DNA of 64,000 nt from Ponticoccus alexandrii (GCF_016806125.1 NZ_CP047166.1:1550001-1614000), one strand, 5' to 3'. Shown: positions 1-9,066, numbered from the stretch's first letter. The notes: generated from the sequence alone by a model not told the origin. Numbers and translations are program-made.

Positions 1-554
1 CAGCCGCCCTTGCGCAGGATCGGTTGCAATCCGGACAATGTGGAAAAGTCTGTGGATATCTCGGGGATATCCCATTGCGCCGCCAGCGCGCGCTTCAGCC
101 GTTCGAGGTCGCCGGTGGGCTCGTGCATGTCGGGCTCTTCGACCTCGACGTAGTATAGCCGCGTGGCGGGGTCCATCGCGATCGCCCGGACAGAGGCCGC
201 CTTGCGCACGACCTGCCGGTGGACCTGGCTTTCGGGGGGCACGTCGATGACCACGTCGCCCTGCACGGTGGCTTGACAGCCAAGGCGGCGGCCCGCGGGC
301 AGCCCGCGCTTGTCGTCATAGCGCTGCTCGACCGCGTTCCACTCGGACAGGGCGGTTTCGGCCACATGAACACCGTGTTTGGGGAAATCGCCGTAGGACG
401 GCGTGATCTGGCACTTGGAGCAGATGCCGCGCCCCCCACAGACCGAATCGAGGTCGACGCCAAGCTGCCGCGCGGCGGTCAGCACCGGGGTGCCCACGGC
501 AAAGCGCCCGCGCTTGCCGGAGGGTGTGAAGATCACGAGAGGATCCTGAGTCAT
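1..554 (-). CDS. 2Fe-2S ferredoxin-domain protein, ASKHA/DUF4445 type (C-terminus outside window)
   Basis: The ATG at 554 opens a frame running off the left edge, so only the first 184 residues are visible. Near the N-terminus it carries a ferredoxin-type cluster motif, CGGRGICSKC, followed about 50 residues later by GCQA, which gives the CxxxxCxxC...C ligand pattern of a [2Fe-2S] plug. This arrangement is typical of the N-terminal domain of corrinoid-protein reductive activators, whose C-terminal ASKHA ATPase domain would lie outside the window. If so, it uses ATP and an electron to reactivate oxidised Co(II) corrinoid methyltransferases. The downstream domain is not visible, so a plain ferredoxin-domain protein cannot be excluded. 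Confidence 0.7.
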   Translation of the reverse strand, partial: MTQDPLVIFTPSGKRGRFAVGTPVLTAARQLGVDLDSVCGGRGICSKCQITPSYGDFPKHGVHVAETALSEWNAVEQRYDDKRGLPAGRRLGCQATVQGDVVIDVPPESQVHRQVVRKAASVRAIAMDPATRLYYVEVEEPDMHEPTGDLERLKRALAAQWDIPEISTDFSTLSGLQPILRKGG

Positions 555-654
555 GTTCTGCCTGCCACGTCGCCTGAGGACGATTTTAGCGCCTGCATGG
601 CCGGGCGAAAGGCCGGAAGACGGCATAAGGTGGTCCCTTTGCGGCGGGGCCGTG

Positions 655-701
655 CCGGTTTCTTCCAAAGAAACCGGTCCGAAGTCTTTGCAACACTTCG
701 G
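655..701. repeat. double-hairpin interspersed element, copy 1
   Basis: Two back-to-back inverted repeats are seen. The first (655-677) has arms CCGGTTTCTT and AAGAAACCGG; the second (679-701) has arms CCGAAGT and ACTTCGG. The element ends four bases before the TGA of the CaiB-type gene. The same pair of hairpins recurs, in the opposite order, at 26482-26528, and related pairs are at 15665-15709 and 53871-53915. A role as transcription terminator or 3'-end stabiliser is inferred from position. Confidence 0.7.
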
Positions 702-705
702 CGCC

Positions 706-1854
706 TCAGCCCTGTTCCAGCCAGCGCAGGATTTCGCCGCGGTTGCCGTCGAGATCGGGGGCGGGCCCGCGCGAGGTCGGGTCCGGCGCGTCGCTCATCT
801 TGATCGGGTTGCCCGCCGCCTTGAAGGCCTGCCGCCCGTTCTTGTCGAGCACGTCGACCAGCATGTTGCGGGCCAGGATCTGCGGGTCACGCATGACCTG
901 ATCGACGCTCTGGATCGGCCCGGTCGGGATGCCCGCCGCCGTCAGCCGCGCGATCCAGTAGGCGCGGGTGTTGTCCAGCGTCACCGCCTCGATCAGCCGT
1001 TTCAGCAGGCGGGCGTGTTTGCAGCGCTCGGCATTGCTGGCAAAGCGGTCGTCATCCGCCAGCGGCAGGTTCAGCGCGATGCAGAGCTTTTCGAACAGCC
1101 TGTCATTCCCGGCGGCGATCACGAAGAGCCCGTCCGAGGCGTGGAAGGTCTCGAAGGGGGTGATGGATGGATGGCGCGCGCCCGACGGCCCCGGCGCCTG
1201 CCCGGTGACGGAGGTGATGGCGATGGCGTGTTCGAGGATGGCAAGCTGGCTGTCCAGCATCGCCACGTCGATCTTGCGGCCCTTGCCGGTGCGTTCGCGG
1301 TCCAGAAGCGCGGCCAGGATGCCCTGACACAGGAACATACCCGCCACGATATCCCCGATAGAGGCGCCGGCGCGCACCGGGTCGCGGTCCTTCTCGCCGG
1401 TGATCGACATGACGCCGCCCCGCGCCTGCACCACCATGTCGTAGGCCGGGCGCTTCGAGTCCGGCCCGGTGTGACCAAAGCCGGACACCGCGCCGTAGAC
1501 CAGATGCGGAAAGGCCGCGTGCAGGTCGTCCCAGCCATAGCCCAGCCGCTCCATCACGCCGGGGCGGTAGTTTTCGACGATGACATCAGCGCGGGCCAGC
1601 AGTTTCTCGAAGGTCTGGCGGTCGCCGTCCTCCTTGAGGTTCAGCGCGATGGACTTCTTGCCGTGGTTGATCGCCGCGAAATATGCGGACTTGCCGTCCT
1701 TGAAGGGCGGGAAGGTCCGTGTGTCGTCGCCTGTCCCGGGCGGTTCGACCTTGATCACCTGCGCGCCCATGTCCGACAGGGTCATGGTGCAGAAGGGGCC
1801 GGCCAGAACATGGGTCAGGTCGAGAATGGTATAGCCGTAGAGGGGCGCGGTCAT
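706..1854 (-). CDS. CaiB/BaiF family (class III) CoA-transferase
   Basis: This 382-residue protein has the full length of formyl-CoA:oxalate CoA-transferase relatives, which move CoA between organic acids through an aspartyl-CoA thioester. The N-terminus (YGYTILDLTHVLAGPFCT) and the block around residue 35 (IKVEPPGTGDDTR) are family hallmarks. Asp139 in RPAYDMVVQA aligns with the catalytic aspartate. The ATG at 1854 was chosen because the family normally starts a few residues before the ILDLT block; a frame start at 1917 would add an unsupported 21-residue leader. The substrates cannot be read from sequence. Flanking genes are unrelated, so it is probably monocistronic. Confidence 0.88.
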   Translation of the reverse strand: MTAPLYGYTILDLTHVLAGPFCTMTLSDMGAQVIKVEPPGTGDDTRTFPPFKDGKSAYFAAINHGKKSIALNLKEDGDRQTFEKLLARADVIVENYRPGVMERLGYGWDDLHAAFPHLVYGAVSGFGHTGPDSKRPAYDMVVQARGGVMSITGEKDRDPVRAGASIGDIVAGMFLCQGILAALLDRERTGKGRKIDVAMLDSQLAILEHAIAITSVTGQAPGPSGARHPSITPFETFHASDGLFVIAAGNDRLFEKLCIALNLPLADDDRFASNAERCKHARLLKRLIEAVTLDNTRAYWIARLTAAGIPTGPIQSVDQVMRDPQILARNMLVDVLDKNGRQAFKAAGNPIKMSDAPDPTSRGPAPDLDGNRGEILRWLEQG

Positions 1855-1985
1855 CGGGGCCTCCGGTTCGTCATGCTGCTCTTGCACAACAAGACCGTGA
1901 CAGCGCCGTGACGGCAAGGGGGGCTGCCACCTTGTGCGGGCTGTTGCCGCGCCGCGCCCCCGGATTGCCCCCCGGGCCGGGGCGG

Positions 1986-2624
1986 CTACAGGTTGGCGCC
2001 GGTTCCCTGCAGCACGCCGTGCTCCATCGCGTAGCGCGTCAGCCCGGCGGTCGACGAGATCCCCAGCTTGCGCTTGATGTTCTTGCGGTGCGTTTCCACC
2101 GTGCGGACAGAGATATCCAGCGTGAGCGCCACCTCCTTGTTGGAGCGGCCCTGCGCCAGTTGCAGCAGCACCATCTGCTCGCGGTTCGTCAGCTGTTCGC
2201 GCGATTGCATGGCAGGCGCCAGCGCGCCCTCGGCGCCGGTGCAGAGGTAGCGCTCTCCGCGCATCACCGTATCGATGGCGCGCTTGATCTCTTCTGTGGG
2301 GACGTCCTTCAGCACGTAGCCGCGCGCGCCGTGGCTCAGCGCCGTCTGGACGTATTCGGGCGTGTCATGCATCGACAGGATCAGGATGCGCGTGTCGGGC
2401 GCGCGTTCGAGGATCATTTCCGTCGCCGACAGCCCGCCAAGGCCGGGCATGTTGAGGTCCATCAGGATCACGTCGGGCGCCAGCTCTTCCAGCCGGTCGA
2501 TCATCATCTGCCCGTCCGACAGGGTCGCCGCGACCGAGATGTCGTCGTAGCTGTCGAGGATCGCCTCGATCCCCTCGGCGACCATGGGGTGGTCGTCCAC
2601 GACGACAACGCGGGTGCAAGTCAT
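1986..2624 (-). CDS. NarL/FixJ-type response regulator
   Basis: This is a 212-residue two-domain regulator. The receiver domain (about 1-120) contains the acidic pocket VVDDHP, phospho-acceptor Asp56 in LMDLNMP and conserved lysine in YVLKDVP. The C-terminal LuxR-type helix-turn-helix (about 145-205) contains LTNREQMVLLQLAQGRSNKE and ISVRTVETHRKNIKRKLG. Its ATG overlaps the stop codon of the sensor kinase (ATGA), so the two are translationally coupled partners. The pair is divergent from a TRAP transporter operon, which suggests, as inference, that it activates that transporter in response to its substrate. Confidence 0.9.
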   Translation of the reverse strand: MTCTRVVVVDDHPMVAEGIEAILDSYDDISVAATLSDGQMMIDRLEELAPDVILMDLNMPGLGGLSATEMILERAPDTRILILSMHDTPEYVQTALSHGARGYVLKDVPTEEIKRAIDTVMRGERYLCTGAEGALAPAMQSREQLTNREQMVLLQLAQGRSNKEVALTLDISVRTVETHRKNIKRKLGISSTAGLTRYAMEHGVLQGTGANL

Positions 2625-4042
2625 GCCTGAGCCTTCGGTTGTTTGCGGGAAGAGGGCGCGTCCTGCGGCGGCAGCAGGTGGCTGAGCGGAACCTGCACCT
2701 CGATAACGGTGCCGCTGCGCGAGGACAAGACCCGCAGCGTGCCGCCCAGCTGGTCCATGCGTTCCTGCATGTTGCGCAGGCCGATGCCGTTCGAGGGCCC
2801 GCGCTGTTCGCCCAGCCCGATGCCGTTGTCGGAGACGCGCAGGGTTGCCCCGGCGGGGTGGCCGCGCAGGTCGAGGTCGACGCGCGTCGCGCCCGAGTGG
2901 CGCTCGACATTGGTCAGTGCCTCCTGGGCGATGCGATAAAGCGCGATCTTGGCGTCCTGATCCAGCCGGTTGCGGAAGACCACCGTATCGAAGCGTGCGT
3001 CGATCCCGGTGCGGGAGCGGAAATCGTCGGTCAGGGATTTGATCGCCGGGCCAAGCCCGAGATCGTCCAGCACGCCGGGCCTGAGGTCGCGGCTGATGCG
3101 GCGCACCTCCTGAATGGCCTGGCCGAGGTTCTCGGCGCCCTTGGCCAGCGTCTCTTCGGCGCGGGCATCGCCTTGGGCCACACGGCGACGGGCGATTTCC
3201 AGCGCGTACTTCACGCCGACGAGGATCTGGCTGATGCTGTCGTGCAGCTCGCGCGCCACGCGGCCGCGTTCCTCTTCCTGCGCGTCGAAGACCCGTTGGG
3301 TCAGCTGCTTCAGCTTGGCATCCGCCAGCCGCCGTTCGCGGATATTGATGACGAGGCCCGAGGCGAAGACCATGAGCAATGCGCTCAGCGTGATCGCCCC
3401 GATCTGCCAGAACGTGCGGTCGACGCGGGTTTGCACCTCGGCGCGGCTGGCGGCGACGGTTTCCAGCACGTCGTCGATGAAGACCCCGGTGCCCACCGCC
3501 CATCGCCACGAGGGGAAGGAGGTCGCGTAGGTGATCATGCGGGCCTCTTCCCCGGTCGAGGGCTTGGGCCAGAGGTGTTCCACATAGCCTGCGCCCATGC
3601 GCCCGGTCTGGATGAACTCCTGCACGACCTTGGTGCCTTCGCTGTCGGTCAGGTCCCAGAGGTTCTGGTTGATCAGGTCGGTCTGGCGGGGCGAGACGAG
3701 GTTCGTGCCGTCGTAGTCGTAGACGAAGAAGAACCCCTCTTCGCCGTAGATCATCGCGGCGAGGATCTGCATGACCTGCCGCTTGGCGTCCTCGTCGTCG
3801 GGCGCGGCCGAGCCGTAGACGAAGTAGAACCCGTTGCGGGCCTGTTCGACATAGTTGCGCAGTTCGCGCTTCTTGGCCTCGATCAGCTCACGCTCCAGCG
3901 CGGCGATCTCGCGCTCGGCGGCGCCACGGGATTCCACCGCGACCAGCACCGAGATGGCCGCCGCCGCAAGGACCAGCGGGACGGCGGCCAGCAGGAAGAG
4001 CTTTTGCCCGTAGGACAGGCGAAGGCGGTGGAAGAGGCGCAT
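2621..4042 (-). CDS. membrane sensor histidine kinase with Cache domain
   Basis: This is a 473-residue inner-membrane kinase. A first membrane segment lies at about 14-35. A periplasmic single-Cache-type domain follows to about 205, with the typical EGFFFVYDYDG and WRWAVGTGVFIDD stretches. A second membrane segment lies at about 212-232. The kinase core is of the HisKA_3 type, with phospho-acceptor His267 in ARELHDSISQ, and a C-terminal HATPase with DNGIGL and NGIGLRNMQERM. Cache domains of this kind commonly sense small carboxylates. The ATG at 4042 was preferred to an upstream start at 4183 because it directly precedes the membrane anchor. It forms an overlapping operon with the response regulator. 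Confidence 0.9.
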   Translation of the reverse strand: MRLFHRLRLSYGQKLFLLAAVPLVLAAAAISVLVAVESRGAAEREIAALERELIEAKKRELRNYVEQARNGFYFVYGSAAPDDEDAKRQVMQILAAMIYGEEGFFFVYDYDGTNLVSPRQTDLINQNLWDLTDSEGTKVVQEFIQTGRMGAGYVEHLWPKPSTGEEARMITYATSFPSWRWAVGTGVFIDDVLETVAASRAEVQTRVDRTFWQIGAITLSALLMVFASGLVINIRERRLADAKLKQLTQRVFDAQEEERGRVARELHDSISQILVGVKYALEIARRRVAQGDARAEETLAKGAENLGQAIQEVRRISRDLRPGVLDDLGLGPAIKSLTDDFRSRTGIDARFDTVVFRNRLDQDAKIALYRIAQEALTNVERHSGATRVDLDLRGHPAGATLRVSDNGIGLGEQRGPSNGIGLRNMQERMDQLGGTLRVLSSRSGTVIEVQVPLSHLLPPQDAPSSRKQPKAQA

Positions 4043-4121
4043 GGCACGCAAGAAAGCACGCCGGGAGGGGGAGGGGAAGGGTGTGCGTGGGTGTCGCCCA
4101 CCCTGCGGCGGGCGACCGGCT

Positions 4122-4179
4122 GGGGAGGCTTTGCCTCCCCAGACCCCTCCAAGGTATTTGGGGACCAAAGAAGCAGGGG
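4122..4179 (+). repeat. interspersed GGTATTT element, copy 1
   Basis: A perfect 8-bp hairpin with a TTT loop (4122-4140, GGGGAGGC arm) is followed by the core CCAAGGTATTTGGGGACC and AAAGAAGCAGGGG. The same core recurs at 11440, 16401, 21951, 29425 and 49967 in either orientation, always outside genes. Confidence 0.65.
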
Positions 4180-4460
4180 GCATGCCTGCGGGGGCGGGAA
4201 CGGCGTGGGGCCGGGCGGGGGGCGCGGAGGCATTGATGCACGCGGTTTTCCCGCATGGCGGCGTTTCGGTCGGGAGCGGGGTCGCAGGGCGGCTGGGGCG
4301 CGCAGGCGGCAGGCGGCTCGCGGCTTGGGGCCAGGCCGGTCTGTACGCCGGAATGGTCGGGGGCGGGCCGGATAGCGGGCATCAAAGTATGCCGATCTCC
4401 GTATCTGTGGGTATTTTCACAAGCGGAAACCCGCCGTAGGCTTCCAGCACTTCAACAAGG

Positions 4461-4482
4461 CGCCTCACGGGGGAGTGAGGCG
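4461..4482 (+). promoter_or_regulatory. leader hairpin before TRAP operon
   Basis: A perfect 8-bp stem (CGCCTCAC / GTGAGGCG) with a GGGGGA loop ends 31 bases before the first TRAP start codon. It lies in the presumed 5' untranslated leader, just ahead of the GGAGG at 4503-4507. It could modulate translation or mRNA stability; no known riboswitch class is recognised. Confidence 0.4.
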
Positions 4483-4513
4483 TCGTGAGAAAAACCGATC
4501 TGGGAGGATCACA

Positions 4514-5602
4514 ATGGATCGCCGTTCATTTCTTCGGGCATCGACTGTCGGTGCCGGGGCAGCCGCCGCGTCCGGACTGGCCGCACCGGCCTATGCGCAG
4601 GGCGCCCGCACGCTGACCATGGTCACCTCGGTGCCGCATGGCTTCGCGGTCTTCGATGACGCCGCCGTCTACTTCAACGAAGTCGTCAGCGCGATGACCG
4701 ATGGCCAGATCACCATCGACAAGAAGGCTGCGGGCGAACTGGTCGGTGGCTTCGAGGTCTTCGACGCCGTGTCCTCGGGTCAGGCGGACATGTATCACTC
4801 CGCCGACTACTACTTCGGCAACCAGCACCCGGGTTACTACTATTACACCGCCGTGCCCTTTGGCGCGACCGCCGAGGAACTGTCGACATGGATGTACCAC
4901 GGCGGCGGTCAGGAGCTGTATGACGGTCTGGGCCAGATCTTCGGCCTGAAATCCTTCCACGCGGGGTCCACCGGCATGCAGCCCGGCGGTTGGTTCCGCA
5001 AGGAGATCAACTCGGCCGACGACCTGAAGGGCCTGAAGTTCCGCATGCCCGGCATCGGCGGCAAGGCGCTGGGCCTGACCGGCGCCTCGGTGCAGGCGAT
5101 CCCCGGCGGCGAAATCTACCAGGCGCTGTCCTCGGGTGCCATCGACGGCGCCGAGTGGATCGGCCCCTTCGCGGACGAGCGCCTCGGCTTCCAGGAAGTC
5201 TGCGACTACTACTACACCTCGGGCTTCCACGAGCCGGGTTCGGCGCTGTCGGTCGCCTTCAACCTCGACATCTGGGAAAGCCTGACGCCCGCCCAGCAGG
5301 CGATCATGGAGCAGGCGGCCAAGGCGGCCACCACGCACTCGCTGACGCAGGGCATCGCCAACAACGCCGCCGCGCTGCGCCGCATCCAGTCGCAGGGCAT
5401 CAAGCTGATGGAATTCGACGATTCCGTCTGGGATGCCTTCGGCACCGCCTCGCTGACCGCCATGGACGAGTTCATGGGCGACGAGATGTATGCCGAGATC
5501 CGCACCAGCTTCGAGGAAAGCATGAAGGCCTCGTCCGACTGGCTTCAGCGCGCCGACCGGTCCTACGTGCAGCAGCGCGACCGCGTCCTGAACCGCGGCT
5601 GA
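4514..5602 (+). CDS. TRAP transporter periplasmic binding protein (DctP/TakP-like)
   Basis: This is a 362-residue solute receptor of the DctP family. The N-terminus has a twin-arginine-like leader (DRRSFLRA) and an AQG cleavage region, so it is exported to the periplasm. The conserved substrate-arginine segment LKGLKFRMPG and the following GGEIYQALSSGAIDGAEWIG are visible. The latter resembles 2-oxoacid or monocarboxylate receptors such as TakP, which makes these the favoured ligands by inference. A strong ribosome binding site (GGGAGGATC) precedes the ATG. It is the first gene of an operon with the two membrane subunits and lies divergent from a sensor kinase pair. Confidence 0.88.
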   Translation: MDRRSFLRASTVGAGAAAASGLAAPAYAQGARTLTMVTSVPHGFAVFDDAAVYFNEVVSAMTDGQITIDKKAAGELVGGFEVFDAVSSGQADMYHSADYYFGNQHPGYYYYTAVPFGATAEELSTWMYHGGGQELYDGLGQIFGLKSFHAGSTGMQPGGWFRKEINSADDLKGLKFRMPGIGGKALGLTGASVQAIPGGEIYQALSSGAIDGAEWIGPFADERLGFQEVCDYYYTSGFHEPGSALSVAFNLDIWESLTPAQQAIMEQAAKAATTHSLTQGIANNAAALRRIQSQGIKLMEFDDSVWDAFGTASLTAMDEFMGDEMYAEIRTSFEESMKASSDWLQRADRSYVQQRDRVLNRG

Positions 5603-5696
5603 TCCGACCGACATCCTGACTTGAAAAGGGGGCCTCGCATCCGCGTGGCCCCCGTTCGGCACCGTCCGGACGGGCGGGCCCAAACCTGGGGGCAGC

Positions 5697-6635
5697 ATGG
5701 ACACTACCGAAGCGGCCAGCTTTGGCGACATCATCGGGGCCTTGGGGCAGGGGATCGTCTGGGTCCTCCAGAACCTCGCCCTGTCATTCTACAATTTCGG
5801 ATACGCGGTGACCCATCCCGCCAGCTGGCTGGACTGGACCGACAAGGCCGCGATCATGCGGGTCGTCTACTACGGCGCCTCGGTCGAGTTCTTCTTCGTC
5901 TGCGTCATGGTCTTCCTCGTGATCTTCGCGATCGGCCTGTGGAAGCGCCGCTTCCTCTGGGGCACGGTCGTGGTGCTGGAAGGCTTTGCCAATACCATCG
6001 GTCGCCTCTTCGCATGGGCGGGCCTCTTGATGGTGCTGCAACAGGTGATCATCGTCTTCCTGCAACGGATCTTCGCCCGGCCCGACATCGTGCTGGGCTT
6101 TGGCATTCCGCTGCAATTCGACATCTCGTGGTGGTCCGAAGAGCTGAAGCTCTACAACGCCATGGTCGTCTGCCTGTGCCTGACCTACACCTTCGTGCAG
6201 CGCGGCCATGTGCGCGTCGACCTCGTCTACGCCGCAGTGTCCTACCGGACGAAGCGCATCATCGACATGCTCGGCTCGCTCTTCTTCATGATCCCCATGG
6301 CGGTCATGATCTGGATGTTCTCGTGGTACTTCATGTGGCGCTCGCTGATCGTGCCGCCGGTGGCCCCCACCGATGCGCTCGACCGGCTGGAGATGAAGGC
6401 CCGCGCGCTTCGCTGGAACGTCGAGACCGTGGGCTTCTCGGCCAATGGCTTCACCGGGTACTTCCTGTTCAAGATGCTCATGGTCATCATGGTCGGCCTG
6501 ATCTTCGTGCAGGCATGGGCCTTCTTCTACCGCTCTTATCTCGAGTTCGTGGAAGGCCCCGAGGCAGAGGGCAAACTGCTGGACCTGGATCAGGTCGAAA
6601 CGGGCGAAGAGCCCTACGACCACGCAGAATTCTGA
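5697..6635 (+). CDS. TRAP transporter small permease (DctQ-type), enlarged
   Basis: This 312-residue inner-membrane protein lies 94 bases after the receptor gene and 12 bases before the large permease, which identifies it as the DctQ-type subunit. The usual DctQ length is about 160-200 residues. Here several hydrophobic segments are separated by long loops, including a segment around residues 215-245 rich in charge, and the C-terminus ends in an acidic tail. The YTFVQRGHVRVDLVY stretch corresponds to the conserved (R)GH(I/V)RVD motif of the family. Size and loops match the large TRAP subunits found with TakP-like receptors. Confidence 0.82.
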   Translation: MDTTEAASFGDIIGALGQGIVWVLQNLALSFYNFGYAVTHPASWLDWTDKAAIMRVVYYGASVEFFFVCVMVFLVIFAIGLWKRRFLWGTVVVLEGFANTIGRLFAWAGLLMVLQQVIIVFLQRIFARPDIVLGFGIPLQFDISWWSEELKLYNAMVVCLCLTYTFVQRGHVRVDLVYAAVSYRTKRIIDMLGSLFFMIPMAVMIWMFSWYFMWRSLIVPPVAPTDALDRLEMKARALRWNVETVGFSANGFTGYFLFKMLMVIMVGLIFVQAWAFFYRSYLEFVEGPEAEGKLLDLDQVETGEEPYDHAEF

Positions 6636-6647
6636 GGGTAGATCACC

Positions 6648-9005
6648 ATGCTATTCGGACTAGACGGCGTCGAGATCGGCCTGATCATCGTCTTTCTCAC
6701 GCTCTTCGCCTCGATCCTGTCGGGCTTTCCGGTGGCCTTCGCCATCGGCGGCGCGGCGGTCATCTCCTTCGGGATCATCGCCGCGCTCGACAGCGCGGGC
6801 TACCTGATCCACCAAGCCATCGACACCAGTTCAGAGGCCTATGCCTCCCTGCGCGCCTCGGGCGTGCCGGACAGCGCCATCTCTATCTTCCGGTATCCGG
6901 ACCTGCCGCGCATGGCGACGGAGTCGATCTTCCCGGACGGCAACTGGGAAACCGCGCTGACCCGCAACGTGGGCTTCATCACCAATCGGATCAACGAGCG
7001 TGTGATCGCGGGCCAGTCCATCGAGACGCTGCTGGCGGTGCTGATGTTCGTCCTGATGGGCATCGTGCTGGAGCGGTCGAAGATCGCCAATGACCTTCTG
7101 ACCACCATGGCGCGGGTCTTCGGCCCGCTGCCCGGCGGTCTGGCCGTGTCCATCGTGGTCGTCGGCGCCTTCCTCGCCGCCTCCACCGGCATCGTCGGCG
7201 CGACGGTCGTGACCATGGGCCTTCTGGCCCTGCCGACCATGCTGCGCAACAACTACTCGCCGGAACTGGCGACGGGGGTGATCGCGGCCTCTGGCACGCT
7301 GGGGCAGATCATTCCGCCCTCCATCGTCATCGTCCTTCTGGGCACCCTTGCAGGCGACCTATACTCCGCCGCGCAGGAGACCCGCGCGACCGAAGCCGGG
7401 TGCACCGACGCGCTGACCTACCTTGGCGAGCCCGCGGTGGTTTCCGTCGGCACGCTCTTTCAGGCGGCGCTGGTGCCGGGGATCCTGCTGGCGGGGCTTT
7501 ATGCGGCCTATGCCTTTGGCTACGCGATGCTCAATCCGTCCAAGGCGCCCGCCGTGGAAATGGGCGCAGCAAACGGTGAACCCGTCACGCGAGGCGAAGC
7601 CTTCACATGGTTTCTGGGCGTGCCGGTGCTGCTGATCGTCGGCACCATGATCCTGAGCCAGATGAACGTCGTGGGCAGCCAGTCGACACAGGTCGACAGC
7701 TTCTCGGACGCCGGTCAGGTCGCCTCGCTGCGTACCAATGTCGGCGAGGACTGCAAGGCTTCGATGATCGCGCTGCATGGGCAAGAGGCCTGGGACGCGG
7801 CCATCGAGGAGCAGCGGGTGATCGACGAGGCCGGCGGCGTGCAGGCCAGCGAGCGCCTGACTCCAGAGCAGATGGAGGCCGCCCGAACCAGCCTGATCGC
7901 CAACGCCGCGCCCATCGGTACCGGCATCGCGATCCTCGCCGTCATGGCGGGGCTGGTGCTGGCCATGGCGCGGGGCGTCTCGCCCTCGGCCGAGCCGCGT
8001 CCGCTGCTGATCGGCATGGGGGGTATCCTGTTGGGCCTTGCGGTCGACTGGCTGCTGATCAAGCCCACCACCTCGGCGGGATTGACGGTGATCCTGATGC
8101 TGCTGCCATGGGCGATCACGGCCTACGGCTGCGCCATCGCGATGAAACGTCTTGCGGGCAACGAACTGTTGCGCGTGGTCTTCCCGCCGCTGGTGCTGAT
8201 CGTCGCGGTTCTGGGGTCGATCCTTGGCGGCATCACCAACCCGACGCCCGCCGCGGCGCTGGGCGCGGCCGGTGCCATCATGCTGGCCGCCTATCGCAAG
8301 CTGGGGGACGAGAACCGCTCTCCGCGGATCATCCTGCTGTCGACGCTGGCGGTGATCGTGATGATCCTGATCGGTATCAACTTCGATCTGCGCATCAACA
8401 CGAATTCGGTTTCAGTCGAAAGCTGGATCGCCTTCGTCTTTGCCTATGCGGCCTATCTCTATGCGCTCTTCGGGCTCTTGTTCTCGTGCTGGGTGCTGTT
8501 CCGCTCTGGCGTGCTGACCCCGGCGGTGCGGGAGACGGCGAAGGTGACCTCGATGGTCTTCACCATCCTCATCGCCTCGCAACTGCTGAACCTCGTGGTG
8601 ATCTCCTTCGGCGGAGAGCACTACATCCAGCAGTTCCTGAAAAGCTTCGACGATGTGCGGACGGTCTTCCTGATCGTGATGCTGGTGCTCTTCGTGCTGG
8701 GCTTCGTGCTCGACTTCCTCGAGATCATCTACATCGTCGTGCCCATCGTCGGGCCGGTGATCTACGGCGCGCATTTCGATCCCAAGTGGGTGACGATCAT
8801 GATCGCGGTCAACCTTCAGACGTCGTTCCTGACGCCGCCCTTCGGCTTCGCGCTGTTCTACCTGCGTGGCGTGGCACCCAAGGAGGTCACGACCGGCCAC
8901 ATCTACCGCGGCGTGATCCCCTTCGTGCTGATCCAGGTGGTCGGGCTGGCGCTGCTGGCGAGCTTCCCGAGTATCGTGACCTTCGTGCCGGCCTTGCTGA
9001 ACTGA
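6648..9005 (+). CDS. TRAP transporter large permease (DctM-type), enlarged
   Basis: This is a 785-residue polytopic permease carrying the solute/sodium symport pathway. Hallmark DctM segments are visible: GFPVAFAIGG near residue 25, GAFLAASTGIVGATVVTMG at about 165-183 and GTLGQIIPPSIVIVLLG at about 205-222. Typical DctM proteins are about 430 residues. This one has a roughly 60-residue insertion after the second membrane segment and a hydrophilic insert around residues 345-420, followed by extra membrane segments before the conserved C-terminal LQTSFLTPPFGFALFYLRG. It is followed by a strong terminator hairpin, so the operon has three genes. Confidence 0.87.
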   Translation: MLFGLDGVEIGLIIVFLTLFASILSGFPVAFAIGGAAVISFGIIAALDSAGYLIHQAIDTSSEAYASLRASGVPDSAISIFRYPDLPRMATESIFPDGNWETALTRNVGFITNRINERVIAGQSIETLLAVLMFVLMGIVLERSKIANDLLTTMARVFGPLPGGLAVSIVVVGAFLAASTGIVGATVVTMGLLALPTMLRNNYSPELATGVIAASGTLGQIIPPSIVIVLLGTLAGDLYSAAQETRATEAGCTDALTYLGEPAVVSVGTLFQAALVPGILLAGLYAAYAFGYAMLNPSKAPAVEMGAANGEPVTRGEAFTWFLGVPVLLIVGTMILSQMNVVGSQSTQVDSFSDAGQVASLRTNVGEDCKASMIALHGQEAWDAAIEEQRVIDEAGGVQASERLTPEQMEAARTSLIANAAPIGTGIAILAVMAGLVLAMARGVSPSAEPRPLLIGMGGILLGLAVDWLLIKPTTSAGLTVILMLLPWAITAYGCAIAMKRLAGNELLRVVFPPLVLIVAVLGSILGGITNPTPAAALGAAGAIMLAAYRKLGDENRSPRIILLSTLAVIVMILIGINFDLRINTNSVSVESWIAFVFAYAAYLYALFGLLFSCWVLFRSGVLTPAVRETAKVTSMVFTILIASQLLNLVVISFGGEHYIQQFLKSFDDVRTVFLIVMLVLFVLGFVLDFLEIIYIVVPIVGPVIYGAHFDPKWVTIMIAVNLQTSFLTPPFGFALFYLRGVAPKEVTTGHIYRGVIPFVLIQVVGLALLASFPSIVTFVPALLN

Positions 9006-9030
9006 GGTCGGCCAGTCAGGATTGCGACGA

Positions 9031-9066
9031 CGCGCGCCGGAGGTATCCGGCGCGCGTTTCGCGTTT
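9031..9066 (+). terminator. intrinsic terminator of TRAP operon
   Basis: A perfect 11-bp stem (CGCGCGCCGGA / TCCGGCGCGCG) with a GGTA loop starts 26 bases after the permease stop codon and is followed by TTTCGCGTTT. The T tract is interrupted, but the stem is very stable. Confidence 0.75.

Larger units (their letters stand above)
4043..4513. other. intergenic region between two-component pair and TRAP operon
   Basis: This 471-base divergent gap holds no convincing gene. It contains an interspersed element (4122-4179) and a leader hairpin (4461-4482), annotated separately. Promoters for both operons should lie here. I see no clear sigma-54 or FnrL site, and no operator that can be assigned to the NarL-type regulator. 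Confidence 0.5.

Noticed and set aside
553-1911. 452-codon plus-strand frame opposite the CoA-transferase
   Set aside because: It mirrors a well-conserved CaiB gene with an assigned start, catalytic Asp and stop. The antisense product resembles no protein.
2639-4375. 578-codon open frame on the plus strand opposite the two-component genes
   Set aside because: It is the antisense of a clear histidine kinase. High GC keeps the opposite frame open, and its translation has no family features, only His/Gly/Asp-rich low complexity.
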